A stretch of 64,000 nucleotides of DNA. Source: Alphaproteobacteria bacterium. Its GTDB lineage: Bacteria > Pseudomonadota > Alphaproteobacteria > Sphingomonadales > Emcibacteraceae. Positions 7,295 through 15,920 of this stretch are shown in pieces (within the stretch, counting starts at the first letter, position 1; every line of letters starts with the position of its first letter). Both the position numbers and the translations under genes were made by a program. The stretch spans positions 1 through 64,000 of the forward strand of contig JAUIDN010000006.1 in assembly GCA_030428615.1 (NCBI GenBank), read 5' to 3'. The notes under the pieces were generated by a model that saw nothing but the letters and a program-made list of their open reading frames with translations, had not been told where the DNA came from and did no database searches.

Positions 7295-7593
7295 TATTTG
7301 TGCATAACTCCGGTAAAACTTAAATACTCAATTTATTTTTTGCTTCACATCTGCCTCTCTAGGTGCACAAAATAGTAATTTAAAGCAAAAGGACCGCTCT
7401 AATTAAGAGTTGAGTATCATTAAAGCTGCTATCTCAATCATAATCTTACCTAAATCATTACCCATTGGTGCTTCGGCACCGTCGCGCCGATAAGTTCAAT
7501 TTTCCATCAAATTCTCTTTACCATTCGAAATAAAATTAGTTTTAATGAATATTTGCAGGGGGTGTGGTCAGTTGATTAACTAAACTGCGTACT
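7295..7593. other. Gap after tRNA-Cys
   Basis: About 300 AT-rich bases with no supported gene and no sign of an integrated element or repeated tRNA end. A short UUCG hairpin (GGTGCTTCGGCACC, 7467-7480) lacks a T-run and is of unclear meaning. Confidence 0.5.
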
Positions 7594-8772
7594 TTATGTG
7601 CCGTAAACCGGAAAGCATACATTAACAGTAGTGCCGATATGTTCTTGGCTTACGATTTCAAGCGAACCGTTATGGGCATCAAGCAGCGACTTTACAATTG
7701 AAAGGCCGAGCCCCGTGCCAGACGCCGCAATTTCCGCCTCGGCCTGTCCGCGGAAAAACGGATCCGTGATATTTTTAAGGTTTTCTTTGGAAATACCTAT
7801 GCCTTCATCCTTGATCGAAATTTTCACGGTTTTACCGTCCTCGTGGATGTTCAGCACGATAATACCATCATCATGAGAAAACTTTATAGCATTGGAGAGA
7901 AGATTGATAAAAATCTGTTTTAATGAACGCCGGTCCGCGTAAATTTTTGGCAAATTGGCAGCAATATTTACGGAAATCATAATCTGCTTTTTTTCTGCCA
8001 GTATGTTAACCGTATTTAAGCAGTGTAAGGCTATTTCCTCTAGATCAATTTCTTCTTTAAGAATAACCCGTTTTTCCGCCTCAATTTCCGAAATATCCAA
8101 AACATCATTAATCAAATCAAGTAAATGCTTACCGCTACTGTGAATGTCATTGATGTATTCTTCATATTTTGGATTTTCTATTTTCCCCAAACTTCCGGAT
8201 TTAATGATCTCACTAAACCCCAGAATAGCATTAAGCGGCGTTCTGAATTCATGTGACATGGTTGCGAGAAAATTGGATTTTACCTTATTTGCCTCCTCAG
8301 CCATTACTTTAGCTTCTTCAAGAGATAACAAACTGTCATACTGCGCGGTAATATCGCGAGTTACCGCAACCATCTCAATAACCTCGTTTGGATTATCGCT
8401 GTTAAAGATCGGTGCACTACGTTGGCTCATCCGACGTTTTGACCCCTTAAGTCCGGTTATGTTAAATTCACATTCAAGCGCTTCGCCAGCATAAGTGGCA
8501 TCAACGCTTGCTTTAAATACGTTATGATATTCAGGATCGACAATATCCAAAACGTTCGCCCCCCGCACTTCATCAATAGAGTTTGCATCTATCATTTCAA
8601 GGCCGGCAAAATTCATTTCGACAAGCTTATAATCCCTACTTACAATTTTTACACAGTCCGGCTGGCTGTCAACAATTGCTTCAAGCCGTGCCGCCATATT
8701 ACGGTAACGTGCAACTTCCTCATCTTCTTCGGAAAAACCACTTAATTTATTTAATGAATAATGGCGCGCCAT
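7594..8772 (-). CDS. Cytosolic PAS-domain sensor histidine kinase
   Basis: A 392-residue kinase without membrane segments. A PAS domain (about 25-145, ending in VAVTRDITAQYD) is followed by a HisKA dimerisation domain with His174 in SHEFRTPL. The ATPase domain has an N box around Asn294 (NLLSNAIKFS), a G1 box (DEGIGIS at 322) and a G2 box (GTGLGLSIVK at 352). It should autophosphorylate on His174 and pass phosphate to a response regulator, which is not encoded nearby. The PAS domain probably senses an internal signal such as redox state or a small ligand; no cofactor residue is obvious. The start codon lies in a 12-base perfect palindrome. Confidence 0.93.
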   Translation of the reverse strand: MARHYSLNKLSGFSEEDEEVARYRNMAARLEAIVDSQPDCVKIVSRDYKLVEMNFAGLEMIDANSIDEVRGANVLDIVDPEYHNVFKASVDATYAGEALECEFNITGLKGSKRRMSQRSAPIFNSDNPNEVIEMVAVTRDITAQYDSLLSLEEAKVMAEEANKVKSNFLATMSHEFRTPLNAILGFSEIIKSGSLGKIENPKYEEYINDIHSSGKHLLDLINDVLDISEIEAEKRVILKEEIDLEEIALHCLNTVNILAEKKQIMISVNIAANLPKIYADRRSLKQIFINLLSNAIKFSHDDGIIVLNIHEDGKTVKISIKDEGIGISKENLKNITDPFFRGQAEAEIAASGTGLGLSIVKSLLDAHNGSLEIVSQEHIGTTVNVCFPVYGT

Positions 8773-8896
8773 AAATATACCCTATTTTCTTACCATGCTA
8801 ATTCCAATTGCTTAAAATTTTCTGAATGGAGATCATAAACATTGTCATATTTTGCAAGCTGATATAAAACGATTGTATTTTTTGTGAAGGATCAAA

Positions 8897-9379
8897 ATGC
8901 CAAAATCATTATACTCGCTGATCATGTTTTTACTTACTGTATCGACTTCAACGGCGCAAACAAGTCCTGAAGATATCGCCGCGTCCGTTGCCGAGCATGA
9001 CAAAGCTAACATCGCAATAATGAAAAATGACCTGGAAGAGGCTTATATACACTTGGAAAAAGCCATTGAACTTGATCCAACCAATTCCACCTTCCTTAAC
9101 AATGCAGCTTACATGGCGATGCAAATGGAGAATTTTGGCAAATCACTTGAATATCTTCATATGGCGCTTGAACTTGATAAGAAAAAATTTGGTAAAGATC
9201 ATATGAATGTTGCAAGCGTTTTGAATAACATTGCATCGGTTTATTCAAAAATGGGCGATCGGCAGAGAGCAATCACATATTATAAGCAGGCTCATAGCAT
9301 GGTTGTGGAAAAACTTGGGGAAAAACACCCCCAGGCGGAAATTATAAAAAATCTCCTCCTAAAAGAAGAAGCAAAATAA
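8897..9379 (+). CDS. Secreted TPR protein
   Basis: A 160-residue protein with a cleavable signal peptide (about 1-20, ending TSTAQ). Three tetratricopeptide repeats follow (ending at LEKAIELDPTN, LHMALELDKKK and YYKQAHSMVV). The last two have the longer kinesin-light-chain spacing typical of TPR_12. AAGGA lies 5 bases before the ATG. It should be periplasmic and mediate protein contacts; the partner is unknown. It is divergent from the histidine kinase gene, sharing the 8773-8896 promoter region. Confidence 0.8.
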   Translation: MPKSLYSLIMFLLTVSTSTAQTSPEDIAASVAEHDKANIAIMKNDLEEAYIHLEKAIELDPTNSTFLNNAAYMAMQMENFGKSLEYLHMALELDKKKFGKDHMNVASVLNNIASVYSKMGDRQRAITYYKQAHSMVVEKLGEKHPQAEIIKNLLLKEEAK

Positions 9380-9405
9380 CCGACTTCGCCTTAAAAAACT
9401 GGAAT

Positions 9406-9804
9406 CTAGGAAATCTTGATTAGATTACCGTCTTCATCAACATCTGTCCAAACACCAAGTTCATTGCCACTTGGTTCCAGAAATTGAAAACGTCTCCCTC
9501 CGGGGAACGAAAATATTTCCCGTATAATGGCGCCGCCCGCTGCCTTGATTTTACGTTCGGTCTCCTCCAGATTTTCGCTATAAAAAACGGGAAGTGCACC
9601 ACCATTTTCGCTTCGAGACGACAGGTCGGCACGATGGAATCCGCAATCAAACCCCCGTCCTTCATATGCAGTGTAATCCGGTCCATAATCAGTAAATTCC
9701 CAACCAAACACTTTATTAAAAAAATGCTTCGTTTTGTCAAAATCAGATGCGGTAAATTCAATATAATTTATTTTATTATGCCGCGCACGTTTCTCTATCG
9801 TCAT
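9406..9804 (-). CDS. VOC family (glyoxalase/dioxygenase-fold) protein
   Basis: A 132-residue single-domain protein with two VOC beta-alpha-beta modules. The first starts INYIEFTASDFDKTKHFF and the second has FYSENLEETERKIKAAGG followed by FLEPSGNELGVW. A metal-ligand-type Glu is present in SGNELGVW. The family includes glyoxalases, dioxygenases and resistance proteins, so no substrate can be given. It is cytoplasmic and converges on the TPR gene with a 26-base gap. Confidence 0.85.
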   Translation of the reverse strand: MTIEKRARHNKINYIEFTASDFDKTKHFFNKVFGWEFTDYGPDYTAYEGRGFDCGFHRADLSSRSENGGALPVFYSENLEETERKIKAAGGAIIREIFSFPGGRRFQFLEPSGNELGVWTDVDEDGNLIKIS

Positions 9805-9902
9805 GTGATGTATTGCCCGTTCATTTTCCTTACCCTACCCAGACTTTAGCGCAACTTAATATTATTATGCAAGCTTGCAATTTGTTTAATTATAGTTGTT
9901 AA

Positions 9903-12900
9903 TTATTTATCCGCTAAAACCAATAATAAGTCTTTTGCTTCCACCTGATCGCCAGCACTAACCAGTAATTCTGAAACCATTCCATCTTTTTCCGCATGCA
10001 GTGTGGTTTCCATTTTCATCGCTTCAATGGATAATAATAAATCCCCGGTCGTGACTTTTTGCCCTTGTTTTACGGCCATATTGGAAATCATGCCCGGCAG
10101 AGGGGCTCCTATATGGTTGTCATTGCTGCTATCGGCTTTCTTGTTTTCTTTCACTGCCGCTGTGGCATCTGCTTTCCTAAGTCTGATAACACGCGGCTGC
10201 CCATTTAATTCAAAGAAAACTTCGACTGTACCATCATCATGTACATCACTGATGGCCTGGCACCCAATGACCAGGGTCTTACCCGCCTCAAGATCAACCA
10301 TAATTTCCTGAAACGGTTCCATACCATAGAAAAATACATTTGTTGGAAGATGGCTTATAGGGCCGTATTTTTCACGTATCATGGCAAAATCCGTATAAAC
10401 CTTTGGATACATCAGATATGATGCCAAATCCAAGTCGTCTACTTTTGCGCCAGACGCTTTTTCAGCGTTTTTTCTGCTTTGCTCCAGATCAGCCGCTGGT
10501 AAACTTTTTCCAGGCCTCTCTGTAAGCGCTTTTTCACCTTTCAGAATTTTTTTCTGAAGTGCTTTTGGAAAACCACCAACAGTTTGTCCCAGCTCTCCTT
10601 TAAAAAGGCTCACGACACTTGCCGGAAACGCAATATCCTTATTCGGGTTCTCTACGTCTTCCCGTGTGAGATTCGATGACACCATCATAATTGCCATATC
10701 ACCTACAACCTTTGATGACGGCGTAACTTTTACGATATCGCCAAACATCTGATTTACTTCAGCGTAGGTTTTCGCCACCTCATGCCAGCGTTCTTCCAGA
10801 CCCATACTTCGGGCCTGTTCCTTAAGGTTAGTGAATTGCCCGCCCGGCATTTCATGCAAATACACTTCAGACGCGCCAGAGCGAATATCACTTTCAAAAG
10901 CCAAATACTGCTTACGGACCAGTTCCCAATAATCACTGATTTGCCTTATATTCGCATTGACGAGCCCAGTATCTCGCCCAGTTGCCTTCAATGCCGCCGC
11001 TATTGATCCAAGATTAGGTTGCGAAGTAAGACCGCTAAAGCTATCTATCGCAGCATCCGCCGCGTCAACCCCTGCTTCTGCCGCGGCAAGGACGCTCGCC
11101 GCGGAAATGCCGCTTGTATCATGTGTATGGAAATGAATTGGGATGCTGACTTCTTCCTTCAACGCGGTAAAAAGCCTTTTGGCCGCTGCCGGTTTCAGAA
11201 GTCCCGCCATATCTTTAAGACCAAGCACATGGGCCCCGGCTTTTTCAAGTTCCTTCGCCATATCGACATAATATTTAAGGTTATATTTTGCTCTGTCCGG
11301 ATCGTCGATATCACCTGTGTAACATACCGTACCTTCACATATTTTACCGCTGTCGATAACCGCATCCATCGCAACCCGCATATTTTCCACCCAATTGAGG
11401 CTGTCAAACACCCGGAAGATATCAATACCCGCATCTGCAGTCTGCTTGATAAAATATTTGATAACATTATCCGGATAATTTGTGTAACCCACACCGTTTG
11501 ATGATCTGAGTAACATCTGCGTCAAAATGTTTGGCGCGCCCTCACGAATTTCCCTAATACGTTCCCAGGGACTTTCATTTAAAAATCGCATTGCAACGTC
11601 GAACGTCGCCCCTCCCCAACATTCAATACTCAGCAAGTCACTCATCATATGTGCATATGCCGGGGCAATCTTTACCATATCATAACTTCGCATTCTTGTC
11701 GCTAGAAGCGATTGATGCGCATCCCGCATGGTCGTGTCAGTCATCAAAAGGCGTTTTTGATCAAGCATCCATTTTGCAAAACCTTCGGCGCCAAGACGCT
11801 TAAAAATATCCCGCGAACCTTCCGGTATCGGGCCTTTGGAGGGTGCTGGAACTCTTGGGGTAGGACTTGCCACAGGGACTTTTCTTCCCTTCACTTCTTT
11901 ATTTCCATTCACTGTTATTTCAGAAATAAAATTCAGCAGTTTTGTCGCGCGGTCCTTGCGCGGCTTGAAAGCAAACAGCTCCGGCGTTTCGTCAATAAAT
12001 CTTGTTGTATAACTGCCATTTCGAAACGTCGGATGATTAATCAGATTTTCAAGAAAATTAAGATTAGTTGCCAGACCCCGAATTCGAAATTCACGCAGTG
12101 CCCGTTTCATTCGTTCAACGGCCTGATCGGGGTCAGGCGCCCAAGCAGTAATTTTTTCAAGCATACTGTCATAATAACGAGTGATCACCGCACCTGAATA
12201 AGCCGTTCCGCCATCCAGCCGGATACCAAAGCCGGTTGCACCACGATATGCTGTAATGCGGCCATAATCAGGAACAAAATTATCTTCCGGATTTTCTGTC
12301 GTGATGCGGCATTGAAGTGCATACCCGTTGAGTTTAATGTTCTTTTGTTTCGGCACCCCTGATCGTTTGCTGCCAATTTTCTCACCATCAGCAATAAGAA
12401 TTTGAGCCTTCACGAGATCAATACCCGTCACCTGCTCGGTTACGGTGTGCTCTACCTGTATCCTCGGGTTTACCTCAATAAAATAAAATTTACCCGTATC
12501 CACATCCATAAGAAATTCAACGGTGCCGGCATTGTAATAGCCTACTGATTTCGCGATTTTTAACCCAAGCTGGCATAGATCCTCGCGTTCATCTTCTTTC
12601 ATAAAGGCCGCCGGTGCCCGTTCAATAACTTTTTGGTTTCTACGTTGAACTGAACAATCGCGTTCAAATAAATGCACGATATTACCGTGCATATCACCAA
12701 GAACCTGAACTTCAATATGGCGGGCGCGTTCAATCATTTTTTCCAGATAAACTTCGTCCTTGCCAAACGCACTTGCTGCTTCCCGCTGACCCTCGTTGAC
12801 CTGATTTTCAAGCTCATCTGCGCTTCTGATTACACGCATTCCCCGGCCGCCGCCACCCCAACTGGCCTTTAACATCACCGGATAACCTATTTTTTCGGCA

Positions 12901-13349
12901 AATTCGCGTACCTTGATCATGTCTTTAGGGAGCGGCTCGGTCGCCGGAATAACAGGAACACCCGCCTTGATTGCAATATTGCGTGCGGCCACCTTATTGC
13001 CCAAGTCACGCATTGCCTGTGCGTCCGGACCAATAAATTTTACATCATTTTCGCGACAGCTATCGGCAAATTCGGGGTCCTCCGACAAAAAACCATACCC
13101 GGGATGGATTGCATCCGCCCCAACCGATTTAGCGATCCTTAGAATATCATCCCCCGCAAGATAAGCCTTGACGGGCCCAAGCCCTTCGCCCACTAGATAA
13201 CTTTCATCCGCTTTAAAACGGTGAAGTGCCAGCCTGTCTTCATGTGAATAAATTGCGACTGTTTTTATGCCAAGTTCAGTCGCTGCTCGCATAATACGAA
13301 TGGCGATTTCGCCACGATTTGCGACAAGTATCTTCTTTATACTGTTCAT
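9903..13349 (-). CDS. pyc: Pyruvate carboxylase
   Basis: A 1148-residue single-chain enzyme of the usual length that makes oxaloacetate from pyruvate, bicarbonate and ATP, refilling the TCA cycle. Domains in order: biotin carboxylase with ATP-grasp (about 5-450; HPGYGFLSED, GGGGRGMRV, FIEVNPRIQVEHT), carboxyltransferase (about 540-810; TDTTMRDAHQSLLATR, HFHTHDTSG), a conserved PYC domain (about 830-1010), and a C-terminal biotinyl domain with EAMKM (biotinylated Lys about 1112). Cytoplasmic and single-gene, it is not in an operon. The sequence before the ATG is a weak Shine-Dalgarno match. Confidence 0.98.
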   Translation of the reverse strand: MNSIKKILVANRGEIAIRIMRAATELGIKTVAIYSHEDRLALHRFKADESYLVGEGLGPVKAYLAGDDILRIAKSVGADAIHPGYGFLSEDPEFADSCRENDVKFIGPDAQAMRDLGNKVAARNIAIKAGVPVIPATEPLPKDMIKVREFAEKIGYPVMLKASWGGGGRGMRVIRSADELENQVNEGQREAASAFGKDEVYLEKMIERARHIEVQVLGDMHGNIVHLFERDCSVQRRNQKVIERAPAAFMKEDEREDLCQLGLKIAKSVGYYNAGTVEFLMDVDTGKFYFIEVNPRIQVEHTVTEQVTGIDLVKAQILIADGEKIGSKRSGVPKQKNIKLNGYALQCRITTENPEDNFVPDYGRITAYRGATGFGIRLDGGTAYSGAVITRYYDSMLEKITAWAPDPDQAVERMKRALREFRIRGLATNLNFLENLINHPTFRNGSYTTRFIDETPELFAFKPRKDRATKLLNFISEITVNGNKEVKGRKVPVASPTPRVPAPSKGPIPEGSRDIFKRLGAEGFAKWMLDQKRLLMTDTTMRDAHQSLLATRMRSYDMVKIAPAYAHMMSDLLSIECWGGATFDVAMRFLNESPWERIREIREGAPNILTQMLLRSSNGVGYTNYPDNVIKYFIKQTADAGIDIFRVFDSLNWVENMRVAMDAVIDSGKICEGTVCYTGDIDDPDRAKYNLKYYVDMAKELEKAGAHVLGLKDMAGLLKPAAAKRLFTALKEEVSIPIHFHTHDTSGISAASVLAAAEAGVDAADAAIDSFSGLTSQPNLGSIAAALKATGRDTGLVNANIRQISDYWELVRKQYLAFESDIRSGASEVYLHEMPGGQFTNLKEQARSMGLEERWHEVAKTYAEVNQMFGDIVKVTPSSKVVGDMAIMMVSSNLTREDVENPNKDIAFPASVVSLFKGELGQTVGGFPKALQKKILKGEKALTERPGKSLPAADLEQSRKNAEKASGAKVDDLDLASYLMYPKVYTDFAMIREKYGPISHLPTNVFFYGMEPFQEIMVDLEAGKTLVIGCQAISDVHDDGTVEVFFELNGQPRVIRLRKADATAAVKENKKADSSNDNHIGAPLPGMISNMAVKQGQKVTTGDLLLSIEAMKMETTLHAEKDGMVSELLVSAGDQVEAKDLLLVLADK

Positions 13350-13469
13350 TTTGTTTTATTTGCCCGTTAAAGCCCCTCGCCCCTTAAAATAACTTTTTTG
13401 GTAAAGTTGTAAACTTAAATATTCCTAATTTTAAGAGCATTTACCATAAGCCTTTAAAAGTAACATTAT

Positions 13470-13483
13470 TTGACGTGGGTCAA
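13470..13483 (+). promoter_or_regulatory. FNR/FixK-type box upstream of the universal stress gene
   Basis: TTGACGTGGGTCAA is a perfect TTGAC-N4-GTCAA palindrome, close to the FNR/FixK/Anr consensus TTGAT-N4-ATCAA. A possible -10 hexamer TACCCT (13506-13511) is centred 32 bases downstream, the spacing of a class II FNR-activated promoter. The gene starts 88 bases past the box centre. The same arrangement precedes the second universal stress gene at 33606. Confidence 0.65.
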
Positions 13484-13564
13484 TTTCCAATACCTTGACT
13501 ACCGCTACCCTTTAACTCTCTGGACGTTAAACGGCACGGTTGAATTTAAATAGGGAGCTCATCA

Positions 13565-14380
13565 ATGTTTAAAACCATTTTAATACCCATTGGCAATGAT
13601 GAAGAAATTGAAACACGAATAAAAGCTTCGGTTACGATGGCAAAAAAATTCGATGCGCATGTAAAAGCACTACATGTCATCCCTACCCTGAAATCGCTCG
13701 AACAGCTCACACCTTATGCCTATTATTCTTACGATCTTTATACACGTATCTGGGAAACCCAGAAAAACAAGGCTGCCGAACGGAAAAAACATTTTCTTGA
13801 TTATATGAAAAAAAATTATGATGACTATGAATGGTGCCAGGAAGAAGGCGATTTCATGCATTATTTAAAACTGGCCTCGCGGAGCTGTGACCTGACAATT
13901 GTCAGTCAGGGGGAAGACACCTATACCGACATCATGGGGACAATGGCCAGGTTCATCATGGAAAGCTCACTCCCGGTATTGGCGGTACCGTCATCAGGGC
14001 TCGATAAGGATTTTGGAAAAAACATCATGGTTGCCTGGGATAACAGCGCACAGGCAACACGTGCACTTCACGATGCGATCCCTCTTCTGAAAATGGCTGA
14101 AAACGTTACAATTGTTTCCATTTCGGAAAAAAGAAAGCCCAAAAACACAACAGAAGATATTTGTGCCATGCTAGCCCGGATGGGAATTGAAGCAAAAGGT
14201 CTTAACGAAGGGGAGCATTATGACAGATCTGAACGCATCATGGAACTGGCGGGAAAAGAGAATATTAATTTGATCGTAGCAGGTGCCTGGGGCCATAAAC
14301 GTATCACCGAAGTCATCTTTGGCGGCGTAACCAAGACACTTTTCACCAATCAGGACATCCCCATATTTTTCTCACATTAA
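13565..14380 (+). CDS. Universal stress protein, tandem UspA domains
   Basis: A 271-residue cytoplasmic protein of two UspA-fold domains (about 1-145 and 153-271). The second keeps the nucleotide-binding loop pattern G-x2-G-x9-G (GAWGHKRITEVIFGG), though Gly replaces the usual Ser/Thr. The first has lost it. A strong GGGAG precedes the ATG. The FNR-like box at 13470 suggests induction under low oxygen. It is a paralogue of the protein at 33606; both start with the same KTIL-PIG motif and end in FFSH/FLSH. Confidence 0.93.
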   Translation: MFKTILIPIGNDEEIETRIKASVTMAKKFDAHVKALHVIPTLKSLEQLTPYAYYSYDLYTRIWETQKNKAAERKKHFLDYMKKNYDDYEWCQEEGDFMHYLKLASRSCDLTIVSQGEDTYTDIMGTMARFIMESSLPVLAVPSSGLDKDFGKNIMVAWDNSAQATRALHDAIPLLKMAENVTIVSISEKRKPKNTTEDICAMLARMGIEAKGLNEGEHYDRSERIMELAGKENINLIVAGAWGHKRITEVIFGGVTKTLFTNQDIPIFFSH

Positions 14381-14493
14381 AGGCTCAAAGTAAGTAAAAA
14401 TTTATCCTTTTTTTATAGGTTATTTAACACCCCCTTAACCGCATTATAGTATTTTGTCTCTATATATAAATAGAGTCTAAATCATGAAGGACT

Positions 14494-15120
14494 ATGGTGA
14501 GACAGAAATTGGGTAAATTCCTAAAAAAAATTGTTCAAAACGACGTGGGATCATTCACACTGGAATATGCGCTGCTCGCTCCGGTTTTCCTTATGCTTAC
14601 ATTCGGATCCATGGAGATTGGGCGTATTTTGATGGTTTATGCTGCACTCGAAGGAGCGGTTACAGAATCAACCCGTATTTCCATAACCGGAAATATACCA
14701 GACGGGTATGCCACCGTAGACGCCTATATTGAGGACTATGTGAAGGACTCTCTTAACACAGTCGGCGTTGACGCCGGTGTAACCATTTCCATGAAAGTTT
14801 ACGACAGTTTTTCCGATATCGGCGAACAAGAGCCGTTTACGGATGAAAATGGAGATCTTGCCTGCAATAATGGTGAATTTTATACCGACGTAAATTCCAA
14901 CGCCACATGGGACGCGGACATGGGCGCAAACGGCGCGGGCGGTGAAGAAAACATTATGGTGATGGAAATCTCAGTTGACCTCCCTTATATGATGCATGGC
15001 TTCATTGATGCCTTTTCAGATAGCGAAACAATCGAACTTTCAACATCAACAGCTGTTCGAAACGAGCCTTATGGTGGGGTCGCTTGGGAGCCAAGCTCAA
15101 CTGTTCTGGCATGTCCATAA
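14494..15120 (+). CDS. TadE-like pilus assembly protein
   Basis: A 208-residue protein with a basic N terminus and then the TadE signature: a pseudopilin-like segment FTLEYALLAPVFLMLTFGSM (about 22-41), Glu at position 5 of the segment, running into a single membrane helix. The extracytoplasmic part holds an acidic, Asn/Asp-rich stretch (about 110-150) that looks like a metal-binding loop. TadE proteins are minor pilins of Tad/Flp pili processed by the TadV-type peptidase. The Tad motor genes are not in this window. AAGGA lies just before the ATG. It is co-oriented with the next gene, 27 bases away. Confidence 0.88.
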   Translation: MVRQKLGKFLKKIVQNDVGSFTLEYALLAPVFLMLTFGSMEIGRILMVYAALEGAVTESTRISITGNIPDGYATVDAYIEDYVKDSLNTVGVDAGVTISMKVYDSFSDIGEQEPFTDENGDLACNNGEFYTDVNSNATWDADMGANGAGGEENIMVMEISVDLPYMMHGFIDAFSDSETIELSTSTAVRNEPYGGVAWEPSSTVLACP

Positions 15121-15147
15121 TCTTCCAAAAATGATGAAGAGAAACTT

Positions 15148-15798
15148 ATGAAACAAGCAAATCTATACAAAAAGCTGAAAAAAAGCCTGCGGAACCGCGG
15201 GACAAACCTTCGGTCGCTGAAATCTGATCAGAAAGGTATCGCGCTAATTGAATTTGCACTTGCAGCACCCGTTTTGGCGGCATTATTGTTAGCCTGTACT
15301 GATCTTGCCGTTTATCTTGTCGCCCACCAACGCGTCTCGCGCGCGGCTTATACCATGTCGAACCTGATGACACAGATGGATCAGGGACTAACGGAATCAC
15401 AGGTAAACGATATGATGCTTGCACTTGATCAAGTTAGTCAGCCTTTTAATATCGGACAAGACGGTGTAGCAACAATCACTGCTATTGTCGGAGAAGGTGT
15501 TGATGGTTCTCCGCCAAACGCATATAGTGTCGCCTGGCAACGTTGCTACGGACCCAATCCTTCAAGTTCAAATTATGGTTCAGACGGCGCTGTTGTTGCT
15601 GCCGGTGACATACCCTCAAATACGATTGTCACTACCTCCCAGATACTTGTCATCACGGAAGTTGAATATGACTTCGTACCAATTGTCGGTTTTCTTCCAC
15701 TTGACGGTGAAATCTCTTACGAAGCCTATTTCCGCCCGCGGCGCGGAACAATTGAAAATATCGTCGCTGACGGTACTTCACCCGGCGTTTGTTCTTAA
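15148..15798 (+). CDS. TadE/TadF-like pilus assembly protein
   Basis: A 216-residue protein with a long basic N terminus and the pseudopilin-type segment KGIALIEFALAAPVLAALLL (about 29-48), including the key Glu. One membrane helix is followed by an extracytoplasmic domain with two Cys near CYGPNP and the C terminus. It is probably the second minor pilin of the pair (TadF-type). It follows the TadE gene closely and should be co-transcribed. The shared terminator at 15849 ends this unit. Confidence 0.83.
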   Translation: MKQANLYKKLKKSLRNRGTNLRSLKSDQKGIALIEFALAAPVLAALLLACTDLAVYLVAHQRVSRAAYTMSNLMTQMDQGLTESQVNDMMLALDQVSQPFNIGQDGVATITAIVGEGVDGSPPNAYSVAWQRCYGPNPSSSNYGSDGAVVAAGDIPSNTIVTTSQILVITEVEYDFVPIVGFLPLDGEISYEAYFRPRRGTIENIVADGTSPGVCS

Positions 15799-15848
15799 AA
15801 TTTCTTTAATCTACTTGGAACGGATAAAGCTTCCCACTTTATTTATAA

Positions 15849-15891
15849 TTTAACGCCCCTGATGAAAAATCAATCCATCAGGGGCGTTAAA
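15849..15891. terminator. Strong bidirectional terminator between converging Tad genes
   Basis: A 16-bp perfect stem (15849-15864 with 15876-15891) and an 11-base loop. Stem ends are AAA/TTT-rich, giving a short U-run for either strand. It lies 50 bases after the TadF-type gene and 29 bases from the stop of the converging TadG-like gene, so it can stop both. Confidence 0.85.
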
Positions 15892-15920
15892 TTTATTCGT
15901 TTGTAAAGGGGCTCTCCCCC

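Noticed and set aside
7467-7480. UUCG hairpin as a terminator
   Set aside because: The stem is only 5 bp and no T-run follows on either strand.
7221-7593. tRNA-Cys as the integration site of a mobile element
   Set aside because: No integrase, no second copy of the tRNA 3' end and no change in gene content after it were seen.
8761-8772. Perfect 12-base palindrome ATGGCGCGCCAT at the histidine kinase start
   Set aside because: It is fully explained as the first four codons of the gene; one short palindrome at this position can be chance.
11019-12197. Long plus-strand frames antisense to pyruvate carboxylase (11019-11501 and 11712-12197)
   Set aside because: They are shadows of the intact carboxylase coding sequence and have no recognisable domains.
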